Source: Moraxellaceae bacterium
GTDB taxonomy: Bacteria > Pseudomonadota > Gammaproteobacteria > Pseudomonadales > Moraxellaceae
NCBI GenBank assembly: GCA_024234595.1
Contig: JACKNZ010000006.1
Location: 1-64,000 of the forward strand
DNA: 64,000 bases
Reading direction: 5' to 3'
In this document: positions 16,132-24,831 of the stretch, piece by piece
Layout of the letters: each line of letters starts with the position of its first letter
Position numbering within the stretch: position 1 is the first letter of the stretch
Made by a program: the position numbers and the translations under genes
The notes under the pieces: generated by a model
Told to the model about the DNA's origin: nothing
The model's database searches: none
The model's input: only the letters and a program-made list of their open reading frames with translations

Positions 16132-18642
16132 ATGGATTTTTTTCGCTCGCTACGCTCTACAACTAGCCTAGTAGTTATTACGCTGTGTGTGATTGCGAGC
16201 ATTACCGTTATTTTGGCTTTTCAGCCTCAACTAACCCAACAACGGCAACAAATCAAACATCATCAACAACAAAAATCACGTATTATTAGCGAACAAATCA
16301 CCAGTACCTTTGCCACGATTAGCCAACAACTCACTAACCTCACCTATTTAGCGGATGCTTACCACAAACAACCTGAGCTAATTGAAAACAATTTACGTCA
16401 CTTGTTACGAGCTTCTTCACCACAACAAATTTATGGCATGGGGGTATGGTTTGCTAAAGGGCAATCCCCCCATCCTCAACATGATTTATATGGCCCCTAT
16501 GCCCATTATTTGGCAGACAACACACTCACACTTACTTATGAATGGATGACACCTCTATACAACTTTCCTGAGCAAACATGGTTTAAGCGGATTACGGCTG
16601 CCAAAGGTGAGCAATACTGTACTGAGCCTTATTTTGATAACGGTTTAATTTATGTCAGTTGTGGTCGTGCATTTCCCATTAACAGTCCTCAGCCCAAAGG
16701 GGTTGTGAGTGTAGATTTAATTTTGCCTCAACTAGAAAAGCTACTCAGACAATACAGTGATAGCAATCACGAGCTGGTATTTATTAGCAATTCCAAAACA
16801 AAAAAAATGATTGCCTATCCTTATAGCCAAGCGTTAATTAACAGTAGTCAACAAGACAATATCTTAGATATTGCTGTCGCTTCTCATCTCCCCATCAACT
16901 CCAAAGCATGGATTCACTACCAAACAACAGTGCCTATTGCGACAGGGTGGAGCATTCATGTTTTAAGCAAAAAATCATGGTTAGAAGGTGACATCAACAA
17001 TATCAACCATCGTTTATATTTATGGTTACTGTTAATTTGGGTATTTGGTATCGCTATCGAAGCAATTTCTGTTTACACCAATAAACGTATTCGTTTGGCC
17101 TTAGATAGCTCAGTAACATGGCGTAATGCCTTGAGTGATGTTGTGCCTGTCGGAGTGTTTTCGGCTAATTTTGCGGGTCAAGTGACATGGGCAAATCCCG
17201 TTTTTGTGGACTTGACCCATCAAGTACAGTTTCCAATGGCTTTAATAGATATTATTTGTTTTGAAGATCAGCCCAAATTTAGATTATTTTGGCATCGCTT
17301 TTGTACCGAAGGCCACACCACCGCCACCGAGTTTAGGCTCAAAACAGGCTCACACAAATGGGTATCGTTACGCCTTGCACTGGCCTCCGATGCCGAAAAT
17401 GAAATATCTGCTATTGCAGGGGTACTAGATGACATCAGCGAACGCCGTCGCCATGAGCAAGAATTACGCTATGCCAAAGAACAAGCCGAAGAAGCTAGCC
17501 GCAGCAAAGGCGAGTTTTTGGCCATGATGAGCCATGAAATAAGAACCCCCATGAATGGTGTCATTGGGATGTCTAGCTTATTATTAGAAACCAAATTAGA
17601 TAACGAACAAACCGAGTTTGCCGAAACCATTCAAGCCTCAGCCAATATTCTGCTCAAAATTATTAACGATATTTTGGATGTATCACGCATTGAAGCGGGC
17701 AAACTCCCTATCGAAAACTATGTGTTTAAAACGGACTCGTTAATAAATGATGTAGTACATTTGATTAGCCCGATTACCGAACAAAAAAATCTACCTTTAC
17801 AAACAAACATTGCCACCAATCTACCGCCCTTATTACAAGGTGATGCCGACCGTATTAAACAAGTGCTGCTTAATTTACTTAATAATGCCATTAAATTTAC
17901 AGAGTCAGGCTCTATTACCCTTGCCGTCGAACTGAATCATCAAGACCAACAAACCGCCACGTTAACCTTTAGCATCAGCGACACAGGTATCGGCTTAAGT
18001 GATGAACAGCAAAAACGCATCTTTCAACCCTTTACCCAAGCTGATAGCTCCACCACACGCCGTTATGGTGGCACAGGATTGGGACTAACCATCTGTCGGC
18101 ATTTGGTAGAGTTAATGGGTGGCGAAATTCATTGCGAAAGTCATATTGGCCAAGGCTCACGCTTTTGGTTCAGATTACCGTTACAATTAGCGACTCATGC
18201 CTTGACCGAAAAAAACACCCCCTTAGAAATTTCTAAAATCAATATTCAAGCGACGGTATTGATTGTTGAAGATAATCCCGTCAATCAACAAGTAGTCGCC
18301 AAAATGCTCCAAAAACTAGGGCTTAATTATGAGATAGCCCAACATGGTCGTGAGGCACTATCTAAACTCAGTACCTCTAATTTGTTTGATTTGGTGTTGA
18401 TGGATTGTCAAATGCCAATTATGGACGGTTTTGAAGCAACACGACATTGGCGTGACCAAGAAAGCAAGTTGAGCTTGCCACGCTTACCGATTATTGCCTT
18501 AACTGCAAATGCGATGCAGGGCGATGAAGAACGGTGTTTAGATGCTGGCATGGATGACCACCTCGCTAAACCCGTCAATCTACAATCCTTAAGTCAACTA
18601 TTAGCAAAATGGTTAAATCCTTCGGCAAAAAATAGCCAGTGA
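16132..18642 (+). CDS. Hybrid sensor histidine kinase with Cache-like sensor and receiver domain
   Basis: An 836-residue inner-membrane kinase. Layout: membrane helix about 12-30; periplasmic dCache-like domain about 35-285 with two cysteines (163 and 177) that may form a disulfide; second helix about 294-315; PAS-like domain about 330-437; short coiled coil; HisKA with FLAMMSHEIRTPMNG (His468); HATPase with LLNLLNNAIKFT, SDTGIGL and YGGTGLGLTIC (to about 685); C-terminal receiver with EDN, phospho-acceptor Asp758 in LVLMDCQMPIMDG and Lys813. There is no Hpt domain and no partner regulator gene beside it, so a separate Hpt protein or a final regulator elsewhere is expected. The ligand is unknown. 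Confidence 0.88.
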   Translation: MDFFRSLRSTTSLVVITLCVIASITVILAFQPQLTQQRQQIKHHQQQKSRIISEQITSTFATISQQLTNLTYLADAYHKQPELIENNLRHLLRASSPQQIYGMGVWFAKGQSPHPQHDLYGPYAHYLADNTLTLTYEWMTPLYNFPEQTWFKRITAAKGEQYCTEPYFDNGLIYVSCGRAFPINSPQPKGVVSVDLILPQLEKLLRQYSDSNHELVFISNSKTKKMIAYPYSQALINSSQQDNILDIAVASHLPINSKAWIHYQTTVPIATGWSIHVLSKKSWLEGDINNINHRLYLWLLLIWVFGIAIEAISVYTNKRIRLALDSSVTWRNALSDVVPVGVFSANFAGQVTWANPVFVDLTHQVQFPMALIDIICFEDQPKFRLFWHRFCTEGHTTATEFRLKTGSHKWVSLRLALASDAENEISAIAGVLDDISERRRHEQELRYAKEQAEEASRSKGEFLAMMSHEIRTPMNGVIGMSSLLLETKLDNEQTEFAETIQASANILLKIINDILDVSRIEAGKLPIENYVFKTDSLINDVVHLISPITEQKNLPLQTNIATNLPPLLQGDADRIKQVLLNLLNNAIKFTESGSITLAVELNHQDQQTATLTFSISDTGIGLSDEQQKRIFQPFTQADSSTTRRYGGTGLGLTICRHLVELMGGEIHCESHIGQGSRFWFRLPLQLATHALTEKNTPLEISKINIQATVLIVEDNPVNQQVVAKMLQKLGLNYEIAQHGREALSKLSTSNLFDLVLMDCQMPIMDGFEATRHWRDQESKLSLPRLPIIALTANAMQGDEERCLDAGMDDHLAKPVNLQSLSQLLAKWLNPSAKNSQ

Positions 18643-18708
18643 TTGGCACAACGGCTAAATATCAGCTATACCTATAGTTAGAGTTGATTTTTTTGTAGGA
18701 GAAAAACG

Positions 18709-18900
18709 ATGACCATGGTGCCGTTAAGCCCTGTTGATGCCAAGCAAATTCATCAACAAATTTTACAGCTAGAAAATTTACACCGTGATATGATTGCCCA
18801 TGACAGCGTTAATGCGAACACTGTCGCTAGCACCATAAAACTATTACATCATATTGAAGACGAACTGCGCCAACGCGCACGTATCGAACATCAACACTAA
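18709..18900 (+). CDS. Small hypothetical protein, 63 residues
   Basis: No family recognised. The product is soluble, predicted mostly helical, and rich in Gln, His and Ile; it begins MTMVPLSPVDAKQIHQQ and ends with a basic RQRARIEHQH. A good ribosome site (TAGGAG) lies 8 bases before the ATG and a strong terminator directly follows the stop, which supports a real gene. It lies 66 bases after the hybrid kinase on the same strand and may share its transcript. It might be a small partner of the kinase, but nothing in the sequence shows that. Confidence 0.6.
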   Translation: MTMVPLSPVDAKQIHQQILQLENLHRDMIAHDSVNANTVASTIKLLHHIEDELRQRARIEHQH

Positions 18901-18910
18901 AAAATAAAAA

Positions 18911-18947
18911 CCCCATGTTAGCGGCCTAACATGGGGTTGTTTTTTTG
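18911..18947 (+). terminator. Rho-independent terminator
   Basis: CCCCATGTTAG (18911-18921) pairs perfectly with CTAACATGGGG (18926-18936) around a CGGC loop and is followed by TTGTTTTTTT. It ends the kinase/small-protein transcript. The opposite strand also carries a T-rich run after the stem, so it may work in both directions. Confidence 0.9.
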
Positions 18948-18984
18948 CCCAAACCACAACCATCTTCCACAGAAGGAGTCCGTT

Positions 18985-19018
18985 CTCTCTCCCTGTGGTA
19001 GAGAGTTAGAGTGAGGGG
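18985..19018. repeat. Partial copy of a CTCTCCC/GAGAG...GTGAGGG repeat
   Basis: CTCTC TCCCTGTGGTA GAGAG followed by TTAGAGTGAGGGG, between the terminator and the rho stop. It is a degenerate copy of the fuller repeat at 28921-28975, which has the same order of motifs. It belongs to a widespread scattered repeat type; no coding function. Confidence 0.5.
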
Positions 19019-19029
19019 TTTATCAAATG

Positions 19030-20295
19030 TTACTGAGCCTTACGCTTCATTGCTTCAAAGAAATCATCATTGGTTTTAGTATCTTTCATCTTATCCAACA
19101 AGAACTCAATCGCAGCAATCTCGTCCATTGGATGTAAGATTTTGCGTAAAATCCAGACTTTCTTCAACTCATCATCACCCATTAAACGCTCTTCACGACG
19201 AGTACCAGACTTCTTAATATTAATAGACGGGAAGACACGTTTTTCGGCAATACGGCGGTCTAAATGCACCTCATGGTTACCAGTACCCTTAAACTCTTCA
19301 AAAATCACTTCATCCATTTTTGAGCCAGTTTCTACCAAAGCAGTAGCAATAATCGTTAACGAGCCACCCTCCTCAATCGACCTTGCTGCACCAAAAAAGC
19401 GTTTTGGACGTTCTAAAGCATGAGCGTCCACACCGCCTGTTAACACCTTACCCGATGAGGGAATCACTGTGTTATAAGCACGCGCTAAACGGGTAATCGA
19501 ATCTAACAAGATAACCACATCTTTTTTGTGTTCAACCAAACGCTTAGCTTTTTCGATGACCATTTCGGCCACTTGAACGTGACGGGCTGGCGGCTCATCA
19601 AAGGTTGAAGCAACCACTTCGCCACGCACGGTACGAATCATCTCAGTCACTTCTTCGGGACGTTCATCAATCAACAATACAATTAAATGTACTTCTGGAT
19701 TGTTACGGGCAATCGAGTGCGCAATATTTTGCAAAAGAATGGTTTTACCCGCTTTTGGCGGCGCAACAATCAAGGAACGTTGGCCTTTACCCACAGGTGC
19801 CACCAAATCAATGACACGCGCAGTTAAATCTTCGGTAGAGCCGTTACCTAACTCAAGGACTAAACGCTCCGTTGGAAACAAGGGCGTTAAGTTTTCAAAT
19901 AAAATCTTATTACGAGCATTTTCGGGTGAATCATAGTTAATATGATTGACTTTTAATAAGGCAAAATAACGCTCGCCTTCTTTAGGTGGACGAATAGTGC
20001 CAGCAATGGTGTCGCCTGTTCTGAGGTTAAAACGACGAATTTGCGAAGGACTGACATAAATATCATCAGGGCCTGCTAAATAAGAGCCTTCGGATGAGCG
20101 TAAAAAACCAAAACCATCGCTCAAAATCTCCAGCACACCATCGCCATAAATTTCTTCACCGTTCATGGCGTGACGTTTCAAAATGGCAAAAATGACATCT
20201 TGTTTACGATTACGTGCCATATTATCTAAATGCATAGCATCGGCAATTTTGACTAATTCGGCGATAGGTTTCTTTTTGAGTTCGGTCAGGTTCAT
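19030..20295 (-). CDS. rho: Transcription termination factor Rho
   Basis: Hexameric RNA-dependent ATPase that ends transcription of untranslated RNA. The 421-residue product starts MNLTELKKKPIAELVKIAD, the usual Rho start. It has the N-terminal helical domain, the RNA-binding cold-shock-like domain (GDGVLEILSDGFGFLRS), Walker A VAPPKAGKT, Walker B VVILLDSITRLARAYN and the Q/R-loop region. Residues encoded upstream of MNLTELK are not conserved. It lies 186 bases downstream of trxA on the same strand, the classic trxA-rho order. Confidence 0.97.
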   Translation of the reverse strand: MNLTELKKKPIAELVKIADAMHLDNMARNRKQDVIFAILKRHAMNGEEIYGDGVLEILSDGFGFLRSSEGSYLAGPDDIYVSPSQIRRFNLRTGDTIAGTIRPPKEGERYFALLKVNHINYDSPENARNKILFENLTPLFPTERLVLELGNGSTEDLTARVIDLVAPVGKGQRSLIVAPPKAGKTILLQNIAHSIARNNPEVHLIVLLIDERPEEVTEMIRTVRGEVVASTFDEPPARHVQVAEMVIEKAKRLVEHKKDVVILLDSITRLARAYNTVIPSSGKVLTGGVDAHALERPKRFFGAARSIEEGGSLTIIATALVETGSKMDEVIFEEFKGTGNHEVHLDRRIAEKRVFPSINIKKSGTRREERLMGDDELKKVWILRKILHPMDEIAAIEFLLDKMKDTKTNDDFFEAMKRKAQ

Positions 20296-20411
20296 AAGAA
20301 TGCTGCAAAAGAGAGAATGCGAAAATGCTCGCATACCGCTTTCATCAACTAATACATAAATAGTTTGGGAATATCAGTTGTGCTGTAGACAAGAGTTGTT
20401 GATGTGGTTTT

Positions 20412-20470
20412 GCCTATCAGGGCGGCTTGCGCTGGACGATAGGCGACCTATTTAGGAAATTATGGTCGCC
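20412..20470 (-). promoter_or_regulatory. Two overlapping, mutually exclusive hairpins in the trxA-rho spacer
   Basis: Read on the minus strand, GGCGACC (20464-20470) can pair with GGTCGCC (20442-20448), and GCCTATC (20438-20444) can pair with GATAGGC (20412-20418). The two stems share bases 20442-20444, so only one can form fully at a time. Neither is followed by a U-run. Rho is autoregulated in its leader in E. coli; this arrangement could be a comparable leader switch, but that is inference. Confidence 0.4.
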
Positions 20471-20481
20471 TTGGGTATATA

Positions 20482-20811
20482 TTATATATTGGAATCTAAG
20501 AAGGCTGTCAATTGAGATTTTGCCAAAGCACCTACTTTTGTTGCTACAACCTGTCCACCTTTGAATAAACTGAGGGTTGGAATGCCTTTTACGCCGAATT
20601 TTTGAGCAGTTGCAGGGTTTTCATCGACATTCACTTTAACAATTTTGACTTTGCCTTGGTATTCGCCAGCCAAATCATCTAAAATTGGGGCAATCATTTT
20701 GCAAGGCCCACACCACGGTGCCCAATAATCAACCAAGACTAAACTATCGGCATTTAACACTTCTTCTTCAAATTGAGCATCAGTTGTATTTACAATTAAC
20801 GGGCTAGCCAT
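20482..20811 (-). CDS. trxA: Thioredoxin 1
   Basis: A 109-residue cytoplasmic disulfide reductase, length as in E. coli TrxA. The active site WCGPC lies in VDYWAPWCGPCKMIAPILDD, with the cis-Pro loop GIPTLSLF. It starts MASPLIVNTTDAQFEEEV; an upstream in-frame Met nine residues earlier is less likely. It is divergent from ppx and precedes rho. Confidence 0.96.
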   Translation of the reverse strand: MASPLIVNTTDAQFEEEVLNADSLVLVDYWAPWCGPCKMIAPILDDLAGEYQGKVKIVKVNVDENPATAQKFGVKGIPTLSLFKGGQVVATKVGALAKSQLTAFLDSNI

Positions 20812-20838
20812 GAGCTTCTCCAAAAAAATAAAGGCCAA

Positions 20839-21142
20839 TCATAACAGTTTTGTAAACGATTTAGAACGTTAGCGTCTTTGTCACCAATGCTAAAGAAAAA
20901 CGCCATTGGCAGATTAGCTAAGTTCTATATTTTTAGAGTCAAAACTGCTATATGTGATTTGTGTTTTGCAAACTTAATACCCATCTTTATGGGGTACAAA
21001 AAGACGTTTTTCAATGCCCAGCGCAAAGAAAGATGTTTTCTGACGCAAATTAGTCACAAATCAAGCCTAGTATAAGAGCTTTTTTGGCAAGAACCATAGG
21101 ACAGAAAGCTTGATTTGTGTCCGCTTATGAAAATTAACCAAA
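20839..21142. other. Divergent trxA-ppx intergenic region
   Basis: About 300 bases with no convincing gene; the single open frame on the plus strand here has no ribosome site and atypical composition. It should hold the trxA promoter on the left and the ppx promoter on the right. The only clear structure is a 12-bp inverted repeat at 21055-21119. Confidence 0.6.
21055..21119. repeat. 12-bp inverted repeat upstream of ppx
   Basis: CACAAATCAAGC at 21055-21066 and its exact reverse complement GCTTGATTTGTG at 21108-21119, separated by 41 AT-rich bases. The right arm lies 35 bases before the ppx ATG. It may be a pair of operator half-sites or a tiny inserted palindromic element. Confidence 0.4.
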
Positions 21143-21154
21143 GTGAGTTTGACA

Positions 21155-22657
21155 ATGAATCAGCATTTATCAGATGGAAGCTTGTTGGCGGCCATCGACT
21201 TAGGCTCCAATAGCTTTCATTTGGCGATTGCCCGCTTAGATCATGGTGAAGTGCGTCGTATTGATAGCTTGTCTGATAAAGTACAGTTAGGGGCTGGTTT
21301 TGATAAAGATAATAACTTAAGCGCGGAAGCCCAAGAACGTGCGTTGGCATGTTTGGCACGTTTTGCTCAACGTTTACAAGCTATTCCTCTAAAACGCTTG
21401 CGTATTGTGGCGACTAATGCCCTGCGTCAAGCCAATAATGCCAGTTTATTTATTGAGCAAGCTGAACGTATTTTAAAAAAACGTATTGAAATTGTCGCTG
21501 GCCGTGAAGAAGCACGGTTAATTTATTTGGGCGTATCGCAAACCCTTGCCGATGCTGGACGACGTTTGGTGGTCGATATTGGCGGTGGTTCGACCGAATT
21601 TATTATTGGCGAAAACTTTGAACCTTTAGCCACCGAATCCTTACAAATGGGTTGTGTCGCTTATACCCAACGCTTTTTTGCCGACGGTAGCATCAGTGCC
21701 AAAGCCTTAAACAAAGCCATTATGGCGGCACGTCAAGAAGTAATGGTGTTAAGCAATGCCTACAAAAGTCTAGGCTGGCAATCCGTGGTTGGCTCTAGTG
21801 GTACTATCAAAGCCGCCCGACAAATTATGCTCCAAAATGGTTGGAGCAATAGCGAAGGCTTGATTACACGCGAAGGACTACAACAAGTTCGCGACAAAAT
21901 TTTAAGTTATAAACACGTCAGCGAATTACAAATTGCTGGTCTCAAAGACGATAGACGTGCCATTTTGCCTGCTGGTTTTGCCATTATTCAGGCGGTATTT
22001 GATGAGCTTGAATTACAAACCATGACCTATTCTGACGGCGCATTACGCGAAGGTGTGCTACACGATATGTTAGGTCGCCTGAGCCATGAAGATATTCGCG
22101 ACCGCAGTGCCAATGCCTTAATGGCGCGTTATCATGTTGACACGTCTCAAGCACAGCGTGTTGCACAAACAGCCGAATTATTTTTTCAGCAAACTCAAAC
22201 TATTTTAAATTTAGATGATGAAGACCAAGATTTATTACGCCGTGCCGCTCTACTACATGAAATTGGCTTAGCGATTTCGCATAGTAGCTACCACAAACAT
22301 GGGGCTTATTTATTGCAGTATTCTGATGTCGCTGGTTTTTCTCAAGCTGACCAAGAAAAACTATCGTTATTAGTAACCTGTCATCGGCGCAAAATTCGTG
22401 CCGAACAAAAGCTACAACTGATTAAAAGTGGCGGACTATCTTTATTTTATTGTGCTGTGTTATTGCGTCTGGCTGCTCTTGTTCATCATAGTCGTAGTCC
22501 AATACCCTTACCTGAGTTGAAGCTAAGCAGCGATGGCTCACATTTTATTTTGCAATTTCCTCAAGACTGGCTCATCAATCACCCACTCACCAGTGCAGAC
22601 TTAGAAGGTGAAAAAGAGTATTTAAGCTCATGGGATATTCAGTTATTAGTGTCTTAA
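21155..22657 (+). CDS. ppx: Exopolyphosphatase (Ppx/GppA family)
   Basis: Removes terminal phosphates from inorganic polyphosphate, and/or hydrolyses pppGpp. The 500-residue product has the ASKHA fold: phosphate-1 loop AAIDLGSNSFHLAIAR, phosphate-2 loop VVDIGGGSTEFIIG and the Glu of AGREEARLIYLG. A C-terminal HD-like helical domain (about 310-500) is seen in LLHEIGLAISHSSYHKH. The ATG at 21155 is preferred to a GTG four codons earlier because an AAAGTGAG ribosome site precedes it. In Pseudomonas ppx and ppk are close and divergent; here they are separated by three genes. Confidence 0.93.
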   Translation: MNQHLSDGSLLAAIDLGSNSFHLAIARLDHGEVRRIDSLSDKVQLGAGFDKDNNLSAEAQERALACLARFAQRLQAIPLKRLRIVATNALRQANNASLFIEQAERILKKRIEIVAGREEARLIYLGVSQTLADAGRRLVVDIGGGSTEFIIGENFEPLATESLQMGCVAYTQRFFADGSISAKALNKAIMAARQEVMVLSNAYKSLGWQSVVGSSGTIKAARQIMLQNGWSNSEGLITREGLQQVRDKILSYKHVSELQIAGLKDDRRAILPAGFAIIQAVFDELELQTMTYSDGALREGVLHDMLGRLSHEDIRDRSANALMARYHVDTSQAQRVAQTAELFFQQTQTILNLDDEDQDLLRRAALLHEIGLAISHSSYHKHGAYLLQYSDVAGFSQADQEKLSLLVTCHRRKIRAEQKLQLIKSGGLSLFYCAVLLRLAALVHHSRSPIPLPELKLSSDGSHFILQFPQDWLINHPLTSADLEGEKEYLSSWDIQLLVS

Positions 22658-22668
22658 ACAAGGAACAG

Positions 22669-23544
22669 ATGATGTCACAAACACTTCCCAAACCACTGCA
22701 ACAATGGCAACAACAAGGCCACTATACTGCATTGGTTGGCTACAATATTTTTTATCGCGATATTGGCACAACGCACAGTGATGCCATTTTGTTACTACAC
22801 GGTTTTCCGTCCAGCTCTTATGATTGGCACGCTTTGATTCCACTTTTAGGCGATGAAAAACGCATTGTGTGCTTGGACTTTTTGGGTTTTGGCCTGTCTG
22901 ATAAACCTGCTCAACACAGTTACTCTTTAATGGAACAGGCTGACATTGTTGAGTTGTTGCTGAAACAATTAGGTATTAAACGGGTAAAAATCATTGCCCA
23001 TGATATGGGAACCAGTGTCACTTGTGAGTTATTAGCCCGCCGTGAGCGCCAATTATTGGGTTTTAACGTGCAATCGGTATTACTGATGAATGGCAGTGTT
23101 TATATTGATTTAGCGCAGCTTACGCCCTCTCAAAAACTGTTACGTTCGCCCTTTGCGGAGTTTTTTGCCAAAATTTCGCTCAAGGCGATTTTTATGCTGC
23201 AACTACAAAAAATCTTAGCCAAAAAGATCAGCAAACAAGAACTAGAAATGATGTGGGCGAGTTTGGTTTATAAGCAAGGCAAAGAACGTTTAGCACAAAC
23301 AATTAGTTATATTGACGAGCGTTATCGTTTTGCCCATCGTTGGTTGCCGCCATTAACCCGTTTGGATATTCCTGTACTTATTTTGTGGGGACAAAAAGAC
23401 CCAGTGGCTGTCGCTGCCATTGCTGAAAAGTTAGCCTCTCAAATTCCCACTGCAAAACTACAGTGGTTGCCTCAACTGGGTCATTATCCACAATTAGAAG
23501 ACCCCGTTGCCGTCGCTGATGTGATTAATTTGTTTTTGGCGTAG
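22669..23544 (+). CDS. Alpha/beta hydrolase of the epoxide-hydrolase/haloalkane-dehalogenase type
   Basis: A 290-residue cytoplasmic hydrolase. LLLHGFPSSSYDWHAL is the HG-x-P oxyanion motif and LDFLGFGLSDKP the beta-4 turn. The nucleophile elbow reads AHDMGTSV, so the nucleophile is probably Asp, as in epoxide hydrolases and dehalogenases, rather than Ser. The late acid is probably in LWGQKDPVAV and the His in QLGHYPQLEDP. The substrate is unknown. It starts 12 bases after the ppx stop with an AAGGAA site, so it is in the ppx operon. Confidence 0.83.
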   Translation: MMSQTLPKPLQQWQQQGHYTALVGYNIFYRDIGTTHSDAILLLHGFPSSSYDWHALIPLLGDEKRIVCLDFLGFGLSDKPAQHSYSLMEQADIVELLLKQLGIKRVKIIAHDMGTSVTCELLARRERQLLGFNVQSVLLMNGSVYIDLAQLTPSQKLLRSPFAEFFAKISLKAIFMLQLQKILAKKISKQELEMMWASLVYKQGKERLAQTISYIDERYRFAHRWLPPLTRLDIPVLILWGQKDPVAVAAIAEKLASQIPTAKLQWLPQLGHYPQLEDPVAVADVINLFLA

Positions 23545-23606
23545 CGAAATATAGGTATTTAAAAATAGTTTAATGTAAAAACATAACCATTTGTTTTTTA
23601 ATAACT

Positions 23607-23639
23607 TAGCCTGTGTTACGTTATAACTCACACAGGCTA
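23607..23639. terminator. Bidirectional terminator-like hairpin between convergent genes
   Basis: TAGCCTGTGT (23607-23616) pairs perfectly with ACACAGGCTA (23630-23639) across a 13-base loop. It lies between the plus-strand hydrolase and the minus-strand porin. Flanking A/T-rich sequence (AGTTATTAAAAAAC on the minus side) is only loosely like a U-run. Confidence 0.6.
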
Positions 23640-23647
23640 TCTAGCTC

Positions 23648-24814
23648 TTAAAAACTCAAACCAACCCCTAAATTAAAACCATCACCTGCGTTATTTTTTT
23701 GGTTGGTATTTTGAATATCCGCTTTTAAGACAACACGCGGATCAATCCAATAATTTACGCCAACATTTAACTGCTCATCATCGCTTTTACCCACCTGATT
23801 TGCAGCCGTATTCCATTGATTATATCGTGCAAAAACGCCAATTTTATCAGTCACTTTCCATGATGGCTCAACATAAAAGCCTGCTAATTTGTCAGCACCC
23901 GTCGCTTTAGCAACAGCATTATCAATATCCCATTGTGCACCCAACACACGCAAACCCAAATTTTGCCAATGATAATCAACGTGCGCCGTCATTAACTGTG
24001 CTGATGCTTTGCCACCAACGACTAAATCATGGCTTTGGGTAATATTTTCTTGTTGTTGAAAACTAGCCGCCAATTCTAAGCCATTAATCACTTGGTATTT
24101 TACCCTCAAGGTATAGGCTAAATCTTCGGCACGTGAACCACCAAACTCTTGACGGAACTCACGCAAACCATCTGCCCCACCCAAGGTGTTAATATCACCA
24201 CGCAAACCATTATGCACAGCCACATCCACCGCTAAGCCCTCGGCAGGCACAGCACGCACCATCACGCCTTTTTCCCACCATGTTGCAGGAATAATTTTCT
24301 CTTCAACAGGGTTACGCTCAACACCATAAAACACATTAGGTTCATGGCTTTCATTTAACAAACCGACAGGTAATAAAAACTGACCGATATTTAAGGCTAA
24401 TTTCGGATGCACACGCCAATCAATAAATAATTGCTCTAATTCTGTTTCAATTTCGGTTTCGTCTGCCGCTCCCTCAAACTCAATTTCACTATAAAAGCGT
24501 AAATTGTCATTAAAGGCATGGCTTAATAAAATCACCGCACGATGGGCATGAACATTATTTTTACCAATGGCAGGATCTGGCTCTTTAAAGCTGTTGTAAT
24601 GCACTTCGCCATAAAAACCGACCGTCGTTGCACTATTGCTTGCCGTCGCTTTTTGGTTTTCAACAGCCGTTGCTAATGCTTCTAATTGACTTTGTTGTGC
24701 CGCAATTTGGGCTTTTTGTTTAGCTAACTCAGCACGTAAATCGTCTAAAGACTCTGCATAACTATGACTAGCAAAGATGGCTACAGTTAATGCCGTTAAT
24801 AAGGGACGAAACAT
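23648..24814 (-). CDS. Outer-membrane porin (OprO/OprP- or TonB-independent beta-barrel type)
   Basis: A 388-residue exported protein: a signal peptide (MFRPLLTALTVAIFASHSYA), a short coiled coil (about 21-53, DDLRAELAKQKAQIAAQQSQ) and a beta-barrel region with alternating polar and hydrophobic strands ending in LGVGLSF, whose terminal Phe is a usual outer-membrane assembly signal. Segments such as IEFEGAADETEIETELEQLFIDW and LALNIGQFLLPVGLLNE resemble phosphate-selective porins and similar proteins. The ATG at 24812-24814 has a TTGGAG site. It lies 17 bases after the peroxidase gene, so both are under the same Fur box. The solute is unknown. Confidence 0.8.
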   Translation of the reverse strand: MFRPLLTALTVAIFASHSYAESLDDLRAELAKQKAQIAAQQSQLEALATAVENQKATASNSATTVGFYGEVHYNSFKEPDPAIGKNNVHAHRAVILLSHAFNDNLRFYSEIEFEGAADETEIETELEQLFIDWRVHPKLALNIGQFLLPVGLLNESHEPNVFYGVERNPVEEKIIPATWWEKGVMVRAVPAEGLAVDVAVHNGLRGDINTLGGADGLREFRQEFGGSRAEDLAYTLRVKYQVINGLELAASFQQQENITQSHDLVVGGKASAQLMTAHVDYHWQNLGLRVLGAQWDIDNAVAKATGADKLAGFYVEPSWKVTDKIGVFARYNQWNTAANQVGKSDDEQLNVGVNYWIDPRVVLKADIQNTNQKNNAGDGFNLGVGLSF

Positions 24815-24831
24815 AATAAACTCCAAGATTT

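Noticed and set aside
20878..21075. A 65-codon plus-strand frame between trxA and ppx.
   Set aside because: Poor composition, no ribosome site, start inside the trxA promoter region, and it ends in an inverted repeat.
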